Source: Massilia sp. H-1
Lineage (GTDB): Bacteria > Pseudomonadota > Gammaproteobacteria > Burkholderiales > Burkholderiaceae_D
DNA length: 64,000 bases
NCBI GenBank assembly: GCA_024703915.1
Contig: CP087969.1
Coordinates: 1,364,001-1,428,000 of the forward strand
Direction of reading: 5' to 3'
In this document: positions 28,523 to 37,679 of the stretch, in pieces
Numbering within the stretch: the stretch's first letter is position 1
How the letters are laid out: every line of letters begins with the position of its first letter
Position numbers and translations under genes: made by a program
The notes under the pieces: model-generated
Database searches by the model: none
What the model saw: only the letters and a program-made list of their open reading frames with translations
Told to the model about the DNA's origin: nothing

Positions 28523-29527
28523 CCCTGATTGAGTTTGGGGTCGAGCGCGTCGCGCAGCGTCGGTCAGCAGCGAGAAGGCGGTCACCAGCAGCGCCATCAG
28601 CTTGGCGGGCGGCCGTCAGCTGCCACCATTTGCCGAGGATCAGTTCGTTCTGCGCTTCGTTCAGCATGCTGCCCCAGGAGACCACGCCGACCGGCACGCC
28701 AAAACCAAGGAAGGACAGGATCACCTCGGCCTTGATGAAGCCGACCGCCAGGATCGACAGCTGCACCAGCGCCACGTGGCTCACGTTGGGCAGGATGTGC
28801 GAAAACATCTTGCGCCAGTGCGAGGCGCCGATGGCGTCGGCCGCCAGCACGTATTCGCGCGCCTTGTGCTTCATGTATTCGGCGCGGATCAGCCGGTACG
28901 GACCGGTCCAGCCGGTCAGACCGAGGATCAGCACGATGGTCAGCACGCCCTTTTGCTGGAGCACGGCGGCCACCGTCAGTATCATCAGGATGGCCGGGAT
29001 CGCCGTGAAAATGCTGTAGAACCAGTTGAACAGGTCGTCCACGAGGCCGCCGAAGTAGCCCGAGACGGCGCCGAACAGCGTGCCCAGGCCCACCGCGAGC
29101 AGCGCCGCCACCAGCCCCACCACGATCGAGGTTTCGCCGCCCTTGATGGTTTTCTTGAGGACGTCGTGGCCCCATTTGTCGGCGCCGAACGGCAGCGTGC
29201 TGCGCCTGGCGGCGTCGGGCGCGGGTCCGGCCAGTCGCTGGGCGCGGATGGCGCGGATGTCGTCGGCCAGCGGATCGAAGGCATTCGGTGGGGGCGCCGC
29301 GCGCGCGGGGGCTTAAGAACAGGCCGTCGGCCGCAGCCGCATGCCATGAAGGCGGGCGGCGCGTAGCTGAGCGCGATCTCGTCTTCCCAGTCGGCCGCGA
29401 TCAGGCCCGCCTGTGACAGCAGCAGCGTGGCCAGGAACAGCGCGACCACGGCCAGCGCGGCCATCGCCACCTTGTCGGCGCGCAGGCGGCGCCAGGCCAG
29501 CATCCACAGTCCGGGCGTATCGCTCAT
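28519..29527 (-). CDS. yejE: peptide ABC transporter permease (YejE type)
   Basis: An inner-membrane permease with an extended N-terminal cytoplasmic/TM region (MSDTPGLWMLAWRRLRADKV, ALAVVALFLATLLLS), LPFGADKWGHDVLKKTIKGG, then the binding-protein-dependent permease core ([40 protein letters not shown]). The EAA-like loop AADAIGASHWRKMFSHILPN contacts the ATPase. It ends LDPKLNQG, overlapping yejF. Breaks near 28562, 28612, 29200 and 29313. Confidence 0.88.
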
Positions 29528-29533
29528 CGCTGC

Positions 29534-30473
29534 CTACCTGAGCTGCACACGCGGATCGACGGCCTGGTACAGCAGGTCGGTCAGCAGGTTGAACAGCATG
29601 GTGGCGGCAGCCACGTACACGGTGATCGCCTTGATCACCGGGAAGTCGCTGCGCTCGACGGCGAGGATCACTTCGCGCCCGATGCCGGGAATGCCGAAGA
29701 AGCGCTCGAGCAGGAAGGCGCCGATCAGTAGCGCTTAGGCAGGCTCGCCATGACATGCGTGATGATCGGGATCGCGGCGTTGCGCAGCACGTGCACCCAC
29801 AGGATGCGGCGCTCGGACAAGCCCTTGGCGCGCGCGGTGCGCACGTAATCCTGCCCCACTTCGTCAAGCACGAAGCTGCGGTACAGGCGCAGCGTGGGGG
29901 GATCGACACGGCCAGCCCGATCAGGATCGGCAGCGTGGCGTAATGCAGCAGGTTCACGCCCAGGCTCTCGCCCCAGCCCTGCACCGGGAACAGACCGAGC
30001 CGGTAGGCCAGACCGTACTGGAACACGATGATGTAGACCAGGATGCTGACCGACATGCCGACCGTGCAGGCGACCATCACCAGGCGGTCGGTGAGCGAGC
30101 CGCGCACGAAGGCGATCGCCAGCGCCAGCGATGCCGAACACGGTTTCGAGGATGGTCAGGGGAATGAGCACCGTCAGCGAGGGGCCGAGCCGGGTCGCCA
30201 GGATGTGCGACACCGCTTCGCCCGTGCTCCAGGCATTGCCGAAGTCGAAAGTCAGGATCTGTTTGACGAAGATCCACAGCTGCACCGTGTAGGGCTGGTC
30301 GGTGCCGAGCTGGCGCCGGATGTTGGCGATCTCTTCCGCATTGGCCATCTTGCCAGCCAAAATGAAGGCGGGGTCGCCGCCCACCCAGTTGAACAGGAAA
30401 AAGACGAGCAGCACGACGCTTAGGCCATGGTCGGCAGCATTTGCCACAGGCGGCGCAGGATGTAGGCGGGCAT
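29534..30473 (-). CDS. yejB: peptide ABC transporter permease (YejB type)
   Basis: The first gene of the transporter series. It starts MPAYILRRLWQMLPTM and contains GGDPAFILAGKMANAEEIAN, RQLGTDQPYTVQLWIFVKQI, LTVLIPLTILETVFGI, GSLTDRLVMVACTVGMSVSI and the EAA loop RTARAKGLSERRILWVHVLR. It ends LLYQAVDPRVQLR at 29534, seven bases before yejE. Breaks at 29737, 29900, 30130 and 30422 (CTTAGGCC-type). A solute-binding protein (yejA) is not adjacent: upstream is a TonB receptor on the other strand. Confidence 0.88.
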
Positions 30474-30761
30474 GCGCTATCCCTGGCCGCTTGCCGACAA
30501 CAACGAAGATGCTCGATGAAATGCTTTCATACGACCTGTTCGAGTCAATTACCATCACGATACTGCATTTGTTTCACTCCTGCTCATACATATGTAATAG
30601 GAGCATATAAGCTTGCATATACTACTTTTTCCGCAAAAGTGTAGGTCAAATTGTAGCGTGCACCACTTTTGTTGTATTTGAACACTTCCTAAGGTTTCAG
30701 AATTGACATTGACGCCTTCGCAATGCTTCCATAGCTTTTTTGTCCCACGGGAGTTTGAGTA

Positions 30762-33384
30762 ATGATGAAGCCAACTGTGTTGTCGCTGTCCCTGAAAGCC
30801 ATGTTTGCCGCTGGGGCCGTGATTAGTGTATCTGCGCTTGCCCAAGAAGCTGCGCCGATGCAACGCGTCGAGATCACCGGATCCTCGATCAAACGTCTGC
30901 AAGCCGAAACAGCGACCCCGCTGTCCGTCATCAAAGCAGAAGAATTCGTCAAAGCAGGTGTGACCAACGTGCAAGAAGCACTGTCGCGCATTCCTGCCAA
31001 CCAGTCCGGCATGGGTGCTTAAGCAACACCGTGGGCGGCAACTACAGCGGCCTGCCAACCGGCGGTATGGCCAGCGCCGACTTGCGCGGCCTCGGCGGCG
31101 ACAAGACCCTGGTGCTGCTGAACGGCCGCCGTCTGGCCAACCATCCTTACGATGGCGCGGCAGTCGACCTGAACATGATTCCTATCAGCGCCCTGGACCG
31201 CGTTGAAGTCCTGCGCGACGGCGCTTCGGCAATCTACGGTACCGACGCGATCGGCGGCGTGATCAACTTCATCACCAAGCGTTCGATCACCACCACCACC
31301 ATCACCGGCGAACTGCTGCGTCCGAAACTGGCTAGATGGCGACGAAGAACGTGCCAACATCTCGAGCGGCTTCGGTAACCTCGACACCGACGGCTTCAAC
31401 ATCTTCGGCGTGCTCGACTACCACAAGCAGCAGTCGATCGGCTCGCAGATGCGCGAGTTCTCCAAGACCGGCTACGATCCAGTGCGCGGCCTGGACGGCA
31501 CCTCGGGCACCACCTTCCCGGCCAACTACCTCGACACCGGCACCCAGACCACCGGCAACCCAAGCTATGCCACCGGTTGCAACCCGCCATTCGCGATTGC
31601 ACTGCCAGGCCGCACCACCTGCCGCCAGGATTACACGCGCCAGATCGACGACACCCCTGACCAGAAGAAGCTGTCCGCCTTCGTCAAGGGCGCCTTCAAG
31701 ATGGGCGATGCGCTGGCCACCGTCGAATTCCTGCATTCGAAAAACGACGTCATCTCGCGTACCGCGCCACCGCCGCAAACCGGCCTGGTCATGAACAACA
31801 CCAGCCCGTACTACCCGGCTGCCGCCAGCGGTGCTCCGCTGTCGGTCAACTGGCGTCCGATGGAAGCGGGCCAGCGTACCATCCTGTCCAAAGGCAAGGC
31901 TGACCGTTTCGTCGCCGCGCTGGAAGGCAACATGGCAGGCTGGGACTACAAAGGCGGCCTGAACTACTCGGTCAGCAAATCGGCTGAAAACTTCATCGGC
32001 GGCTACGTGCAAGATGCATCGTTCGCCGCAGGCGTACTGAACGGCATTCTGAATCCGTTCGCTCTGCAGAACGCTGCTTAAGCGCCGCTTACCTGGCCTC
32101 GACCGCCCTGCGCGGCGAAGTACAGAACGCCACCGTCAAGAACACCGGCCTCGACTTCAAAGCCAGCCGCGACATCATGGCCATGGACGGCGGCCAGATG
32201 GCCTTCGCTCTGGGCGCCGAATATCGCCGCGAAACGGCTGACTTCAACGTCAACCGCACGATCGTTCGAGCCAGGCTGCCAGCTCGGGCCTGTCGGGCTC
32301 GCTGTCGACCGACGGTTCGCGCAACATCCAGGCCCTGTTCGCCGAACTGGTCATGCCAGTGACGAAAGAACTGGAAGTCCAGCTGGCTTAGCCGTTTCGA
32401 CCGCTACAGCGACGTGGGCAACACCACCAATCCGAAGATCGGCATCCGCTACCAGCCTTCGACCGCCCTGCTGATCCGCGGTTCGGCCAGCACCGGTTTC
32501 CGTGCGCCTACCCTGTTCGAAAAGAACGCGCCACCATCGAAGAACGATACCAGCAACGCGTACAACGATCCGATCCTGTGCCCAGGCGGTGTTCCAGACC
32601 TGAGCAACCCGATCACCAACGAACTGCGTGACTGCGATCTGCAACAGTTCAAACTGCAAGGCGGCAATGCCAACCTGAGCCCAGAGAAGTCGAAATCGTT
32701 CTCCTTCGGCGCCGTGTTCGAGCCAGTCCCATCGGTCACCCTGACCGCCGACTACTGGAACATCAAGCTCAAGGACAAGATCGACGCGCTGCCGGAAGAA
32801 ATCATCTACGGCGACTATCAGAAGTATCAAGCCCGCTTCCTGCGCAATCCTGACGGCTCGCCATTCGCCATTTCCGACTTCAAGGAAAACCTGGGCAGGA
32901 AGTCAAGACCGACAGTATCGACGTGAGCGCCATCTGGCGTCTGCCAAAAACCGACATGGGCGGCTTCACGCTGTCGATGGACGGCACCTGGCTGCACAGC
33001 TACAAGTACCAGAACGAAAAGAATGGCGCGTTTGACGAAAACGTCGGCAAGTTCGGCGCAACCTACGTGAAGTTCCGCTGGCAGCACACGCTGTCGCTGG
33101 GCTGGAAAAACGGCCCGTTCTGCAGCTACGCTGAGCAACTCGTACAAAACCGGCTACCGCGATCAAGGCGGTGCTCGTGACGTCGACGCGTACAGCCTGT
33201 GGAACGTGACCGGCAGCTGGGAAGCCATGAAGGGCCTGACCCTGATGGCTAGAGCGTGAAAAACCTGCTGGACGAAGAACCACCACTGACCGTACAAGCC
33301 ACGCTGTTCCAGCAAGGCTATGACGCACGCTACACCGACCCAACCGGCCGTGCTCTGTACCTGCGCGCAAGCTACGCTTTCTAA
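30762..33384 (+). CDS. TonB-dependent outer-membrane receptor 1
   Basis: An outer-membrane active transporter. A signal peptide (MMKPTVLSLSLKAMFAAGAV) is followed by the TonB-box/plug start MQRVEITGSSIKRLQAETAT and plug motifs GDKTLVLLNGRRLANHP, ALDRVEVLRDGASAIYGTDA and IGGVINFITKR. The 22-strand barrel ends ALYLRASYAF with terminal Phe, as outer-membrane proteins do. TGFRAPTLFEKNAPPSKN is the usual late-barrel motif. About 874 codons. GGGAG lies nine bases before the ATG. Breaks at 31017-31024, 31331, 32076-32083, 32265, 32389, 32897, 33120 and 33250. It is nearly identical in its plug to receptor 2 at 37680. Substrate unknown, possibly an oligosaccharide or peptide. Confidence 0.92.
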
Positions 33385-33420
33385 GCTAGCTTAGCAGCAT
33401 GAAAAGGCCCCTTTCGAGGG

Positions 33421-34844
33421 TAATGCCGTTCAGTTAAGGTTCTTCTTTACCTTACGAACGGCATAGCGCAGGTCTCGCCTTGACGGCCCGGTCGTAAGAA
33501 CGACCGGGCCGTTGTTCATTCAGGAGGCTAACCAGCCTTTCACGCAGGTGTTTCATAGATGCTTAAGCAGTTTTCCATAGGAACGCGTGACGGCGGCCCA
33601 ATGCAACTCGAACTGGATGATGTGGAATGCGCGGATGAAGCTGACATCGGTAGGTCTGCACTTTGCGTCCAAGGCCGCCTTCACGATCTCCAATCGAACC
33701 AAGTTGTATGCCGTTAGCGTTCCCCATATTTCTTGATACACACCATCGACCGTTTTTGAGCGTAGCGTCAGCGCCATACCCAACATAGTCTGCTTCCAGT
33801 TCCCTGTAACTCGTTTCGATGCTCCAGCGCTGGCTGTATAGCGTGGCAACGTCGGCACAGCGGTATCGGCGGCGGTCGCGTAACGAGGTCAGCAATATGC
33901 GCTTGCAGGCCGGTCTGGTCAATCATGGCAATGGCGCGCGCCTCCCAGAATTCTGGCAATTCCGGGCACTTCTTCCTTGCCTGCGGCGAGACGCGCATGC
34001 GAACCACCGCATCGCTGTCATCGCCGTCGACGACCTCCCATTTGGTGTTGGATTTGGCAAGGATTAGAAAGTGACAGTTGTCCCCACCTGCCGTGACGCC
34101 ACATAGAATTTCCGAGGAAAAAAGCCTCGATCGAATATCGTCAGAGAGTTTGACGGAATACTGTTAAGTAACTGTTTCAGCGTGTACAGCATTTCGTTAA
34201 TGCCGTAGGGCCCAAAAACAGCATCACGGACCAAATGGGTGGGAAGTGCAGTGAGCGTTACGCCACGCACTTGCAGGGTAACTGGCAACGGTGTCGCCCA
34301 CATAACTTTGTGCACCGAAATGCTCGCGATTGCCCGGCGTGTCATGGGTGCGCAACGTCGTGCCATCCATGGCGAACAGCTGCAGCCCCTTGAAAAGGTA
34401 CGTCTCCTTATCTTGCTCGCACCAGGCGCTTGCTGATTTTTCGAACAGCCAGCGGACAGGCTCTGCACCGAGCCGTTGGCGGGCCTGGGCAGCGGCGCTC
34501 TTGCTCAGAAACCTGACCTGCGCGTCAGGCAATGCCAGCTCAAGGTCATCGAGCACTTCGCTAATCGATTTGTGCCGGTACAACGCCAATGCGACAACCA
34601 GCCAAACAACCTGCTGCGCAGGCAGGCGCCGCTGGCGAATACTGGCAGCACCAGTGTAATTGACTGCCTCTTCAATCCATTCGTACGGCAGGTGTTGACC
34701 AAGGCGCTCCCAATCCGGGGCCTCGAGCAGATCAGCTACAAAATGAAGGGCATCATCAAACATGGCACGCAGGTTAACAGCATGCAATGACGTTTACAAC
34801 ACTCAAAATGAAAAATGCCGTTCAGTCTTAACTGAACGGCATTA
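33421..34844. mobile_element. IS4-family insertion sequence, 1424 bp
   Basis: The ends carry an 18-bp perfect inverted repeat (TAATGCCGTTCAGTTAAG at the left, its complement at 34827-34844). A 12-bp direct repeat CCCTTTCGAGGG flanks it at 33409-33420 and 34845-34856, which is the target duplication length of IS4 relatives. It carries one transposase gene on the minus strand. The target was the terminator hairpin downstream of TonB receptor 1. Confidence 0.92.
33452..34763 (-). CDS. IS4-family transposase (frameshifted)
   Basis: A DDE transposase. The N-terminal IS4 domain (LLEAPDWERLGQHLPYEWIE, NYTGAASIRQRRLPAQQVVW) is followed by the first Asp (LQLFAMDGTTLRTHDTPGNR), the second Asp (LTIFDRGFFPRKFY) and the Y-R-E box YSQRWSIETSYRELEAD holding the catalytic Glu. 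The gene is split over at least four frames. Repairing GCTTAAGC at 33561-33568 to GCCAGC extends it to a basic C terminus (MKHLRERLVSLLNEQRPGRS) and a stop at 33452, as expected for this family. So it is probably intact in the organism. ATG at 34763 is preferred. A TTG lies further upstream at 34787. Confidence 0.85.
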
Positions 34845-34865
34845 CCCTTTCGAGGGGTCTTTTTT
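34845..34865 (+). terminator. right half of the terminator split by the IS4 element
   Basis: CCCCT-TTCG-AGGGG followed by TC and six T was the terminator of TonB receptor 1. The element inserted into it, and the duplicated hairpin core is present at both junctions (33409-33420 and here), but only this copy keeps the T-run. Confidence 0.8.
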
Positions 34866-34875
34866 GCCCGTTCGC

Positions 34876-35509
34876 TCAGGGGCTGGCGGGCCGCGCCGCC
34901 CAGCGGTATCGCTCCACCAAAGGAACGCCGTACAGCATGGTTCCCTCCCCCACCCGCGGCCGTGGTTGCGGCGGCCGCAGTGCTTAGGCGCCGGGAGCGA
35001 TGGCGCCACGCGCCCTGCAAGCGGCTGAACGGCGGCAGCTGGGGCTTTCAGCGGGCGCGCTGCAGGCGACGCCCTGCGGGCCGCTGCCGGGTGCTTGCGC
35101 GCCCTGAGGGTGTCGGCCAGCTGCCAGTGTTTGGAATCAGGGAAGAGCAGCCACACGCTCTTCCAGGCGTTGCGCCGGATGCCGCCCACGGCATTGACAA
35201 ACCCGCTCGGCGAACGCGCCTCCCCTTGGTACAGGATCTGATCGACGTCGACCCGGCAATGGTGACTCTTGCCCTTGAAGACGGTGCGCAGGACGGTGCC
35301 GTGCGGCAGAAACAGGCTTTTCCATTGGTAGCTTAAGCAAATTCCGGCTCGCCTGCCTGACCCGGCGCATGCTTGCGCATCCATTCGTCGATGGCTTGCT
35401 CGACGACTTCCCAGTCTTGTTTGCCGTCCATGGTGGCCAAGTTGACGTGGACCCAGGTGGGGTGGCCGATCGGGATGTACTGGAAGGGGTCGGGGTGGGG
35501 CGTTTTCAT
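34876..35509 (-). CDS. hypothetical protein with a RAMA/DUF2924-like domain
   Basis: The N-terminal 60 residues (MKTPHPDPFQYIPIGHPTWV, QDWEVVEQAIDEWMRKHAPG) are uncharacterised. Then comes GTVLRTVFKGKSHHCRVDVD, QILYQGEARSPSGFVNAVGG and IRRNAWKSVWLLFPDSKHWQ. This resembles the RAMA (restriction-associated) or DUF2924 fold: K-G-x-x-H-x-x-x-V, a short hairpin, S-P-S-x-x-V and a Trp. The tail is Ala/Pro/Arg-rich and ends RWAARPASP in the restored frame. GGAG precedes the ATG. Breaks at 35331-35338 (GCTTAAGC) and 34983. It is convergent with TonB receptor 1. A nucleic-acid-binding role is only a guess from the fold. Confidence 0.6.
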
Positions 35510-35958
35510 GGTGGTCTCCAAAAAGGCGCGCTTTGGCACGTTGTGACGCGATAGAGCGCGATATGCATTCGCTCCTGCACGCGACGCTTGCGCAAGAACC
35601 CGATTCACTCACGATTTCCAGCGCGGGTACACGATTTTTCATGATGGTCAGAAGTTGGACCGCGTGGCTGGTTGATCGTTCATCTTCGGACGCCGTGCGC
35701 AAAATCGTGCGCGATTCGAGCAGTCAGCGCGACAGGACGCGGCGAATCGCGAACCGATCGCACAACATCGGACGGAATCGCGCAAAAGCGCTGCATTTTG
35801 AGGTTGGACGCTCAGAAGCCGGGGGCAGGTGCTGGTCGCAGTGCCTTGCCCATTTTTCTTCATTTTTGTACAATTTTCCTACAAAAAATGTTGCACAAAG
35901 AGTTACACTGTCCATTCTCGTGCAACCGCCCGGGAATGACCCGAACGACAGGATCAAG
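35510..35958. other. 449-bp stretch without a supported gene
   Basis: Open frames here are short, with no ribosome sites or family resemblance. The last 110 bases before the small lipoprotein are AT-rich, with TTGTAC and TTGCAC hexamers, and probably hold its promoter. No convincing -10 could be fixed. Confidence 0.5.
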
Positions 35959-36133
35959 ATGAAGAATCAGGGAATGCGCATCGCTGCGCTGGCCGCACTG
36001 GCCGCGAGCGTGCTGATGACTGGCTGTGCCACGACGGCCGAGCCGACCGCTGGACAGGGCCAGCAAAACGCAGACAAGGAATACGCGACCGGTTCGCGTC
36101 TTCCAGTACATGCAAGCCAAGCCGCGCTACTGA
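35959..36133 (+). CDS. small lipoprotein
   Basis: It has a signal peptide with lipobox MTGC (MRIAALAALAASVLMTGCAT) and then about 30 polar residues (TTAEPTAGQGQQNADKEYAT). The frame probably shifts near 36090, after which RVFQYMQAKPRY and a stop at 36133 precede a strong terminator. Without the shift the frame would run through the terminator, which is unlikely. Small lipoproteins of this kind are common and uncharacterised in Massilia-like genomes. Confidence 0.6.
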
Positions 36134-36162
36134 CAAGACTTAAACGCAGTAGCGCGATACCC

Positions 36163-36194
36163 GCCCGGCCGACATCCGTTGGCCGGGCTTTTTT
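36163..36194 (+). terminator. intrinsic terminator after the small lipoprotein
   Basis: GCCCGGCC and GGCCGGGC pair around a 10-nt loop, followed by six T. aroG ends on the opposite strand five bases away. Confidence 0.9.
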
Positions 36195-36198
36195 CGCC

Positions 36199-37268
36199 TT
36201 AGCCTTCCTGGCGCAGGCGGCGCTGGCGCACGGCCGCGGCCAGACCTTCCAGTACTTGCACGCTGCTGTCCCAGTCGATGCAGCCGTCGGTGACGGACTG
36301 GCCGTACACCAGTTCCTTGCCCGGCACCAGATCCTGGCGGCTAAGCCACCAGATGCGATTCGACCATCACGCCGACGATGCAGGTGTCGCCATGCCTAGC
36401 CACCTGGGCGGCGATGTCGGCGCACACGGGAATCTGGTTTTCCGGCTTCTTGGAACTGTTGGCATGCGAAGCGTCGATCATCAGGCGCGCGGCCAGGCCC
36501 TGGGCGGCGATCTGCTGGCAAGCCTGTTCGACGCTGGCGGCGTCGTAGTTCGGCGTCTTGCCGCCGCGCAGGATGATGTGGCAATCCTCATTGCCGTTGG
36601 TCGAGACGATGGCCGAGTGGCCGCCCTTGGTCACCGACAGGAAGTGGTGCGGCTGGGACGCGGCCTTGATCGCTTCCACCGCGATCTTGATGTTGCCATC
36701 GGTACCGTTCTTGAAGCCGACCGGGCACGACAGGCCGGACGCGAGTTCGCGGTGCACCTGCGATTCGGTGGTGCGGGCGCCGATCGCGCCCCAGCTGATC
36801 AGGTCGGCGATGTACTGCGGGCTGATCACGTCCAGGAATTCGGTGCTTACGTAAGCAGGCCCAGCGTTAATGTCGCGCAGCAGTTCGCGCGCCATGCGCA
36901 GGCCGTCGTTGATGCGGAAGCTGTTGTCCATGTAGGGATCGTTGATCAAGCCTTTCCAGCCCACCGTGGTGCGCGGCTTTTCGAGAAGTACACGCGCATG
37001 ACGATCTCGAGGTCGCATCGGCGAAGCGCTTGCGCTCGGCTGCCAGGCGGTGCGCGTATTCCATGGCGGCCTTGGTGTCGTGGATCGAGCAGGGGCCGAT
37101 CACCACCATCAGGCGGTCATCCTGGCCGTGCAGGATGCGGTGCAGCGCCACGCGCCCGCTGGCGGCGGTCTGCTCGGCCACTTCGCCGCAGGCGAACTCG
37201 TGGATCAGGTGGGACGGCGGCGTCAGTTCCTTCATTTCGCGAATGCGAAGGTCATCGGTGCGTGGCAT
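36199..37268 (-). CDS. aroG: 3-deoxy-7-phosphoheptulonate (DAHP) synthase, class I
   Basis: It condenses PEP and erythrose 4-phosphate, the first step to aromatic amino acids. Motifs in order: LMVVIGPCSIHDTKAAMEYA (metal-binding Cys), EKPRTTVGWKGLINDPYMDN, INDGLRMARELL, ELASGLSCPVGFKNGTDGNI, FLSVTKGGHSAIVSTNGNED, HIILRGGKTPNYDAASVEQA and LMIDASHANSSKKPENQIPV. About 356 codons fits the AroF/G/H family. Which amino acid inhibits it cannot be read directly. A Phe/Tyr-rich leader ORF upstream suggests phenylalanine/tyrosine control. Breaks near 36340, 36395, 36850, 36985 and 37010. tkt, at 58364, supplies erythrose 4-phosphate. Confidence 0.95.
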
Positions 37269-37302
37269 GGTGTTCTCCGTGGATGGGTAATCAAATTCGG
37301 GT

Positions 37303-37333
37303 AAAAAAAAACCGCCATCGCTGGCGGTTTTTT
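37303..37333 (-). terminator. attenuator terminator in the aroG leader
   Basis: On the transcript strand AAAAAACCGCCA-GCGA-TGGCGG is followed by nine T, 35 nt before the aroG ATG and 42 nt after the leader-ORF stop. The 5' arm ACCGCC can pair instead with GGCGGT at 37383-37388 inside the leader ORF. The hairpin also reads as a terminator in the other direction. Confidence 0.75.
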
Positions 37334-37375
37334 AGGATTCTTGCTGGGTCTCGTCGTTGCTACGTGAACCTGCCG

Positions 37376-37444
37376 CTACTCCACCGCCTTGGGGCTGGAA
37401 TGGCTAAAGTAAAAGTGGCAGGTAAAGAAAACGGCACTGTGCAT
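37376..37444 (-). CDS. putative Phe/Tyr-rich leader peptide of aroG
   Basis: A 22-codon ORF starting at 37444 about 20 nt after the predicted transcription start. It contains VFFTCHFYF, so five of nine consecutive codons are Phe or Tyr, followed by SHSSPKAVE and a stop. Ribosome stalling at the Phe/Tyr run would leave the GGCGGT segment near the ORF's end free to pair with the terminator's 5' arm, allowing read-through into aroG. A ribosome that reaches the stop codon would cover GGCGGT and let the terminator form. Only GGAT is seen as a ribosome site. Too short to recognise by homology. Confidence 0.55.
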   Translation of the reverse strand: MHSAVFFTCHFYFSHSSPKAVE

Positions 37445-37470
37445 TGCGGCGATCCAAAGGTGTTTGAACG

Positions 37471-37501
37471 ACTATAGCACACATTCCCTGCCCCTTGGCA
37501 A
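37471..37501 (-). promoter_or_regulatory. promoter of the aroG leader
   Basis: On the minus strand TTGCCA and an extended -10 TGCTATAGT lie 19 bases apart. The expected start is near 37464. The long spacer is offset by the TG extension. Confidence 0.5.
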
Positions 37502-37679
37502 GCCCCCGTGGTTCGCTGCGTGGGCCGCTTCCACACAGGCGGTTGTGCGCTTCGCACAAAGCGCTCCCGAAACGGGCGACCTTTGATGCGCCTCAGTCGT
37601 GCCATGCATGCCAATGCAAGACTCGGCTGCTCAAGCCCGGCACACCGGGCACGCCTTCCCCTTTCCCAGGAGCTTCATC

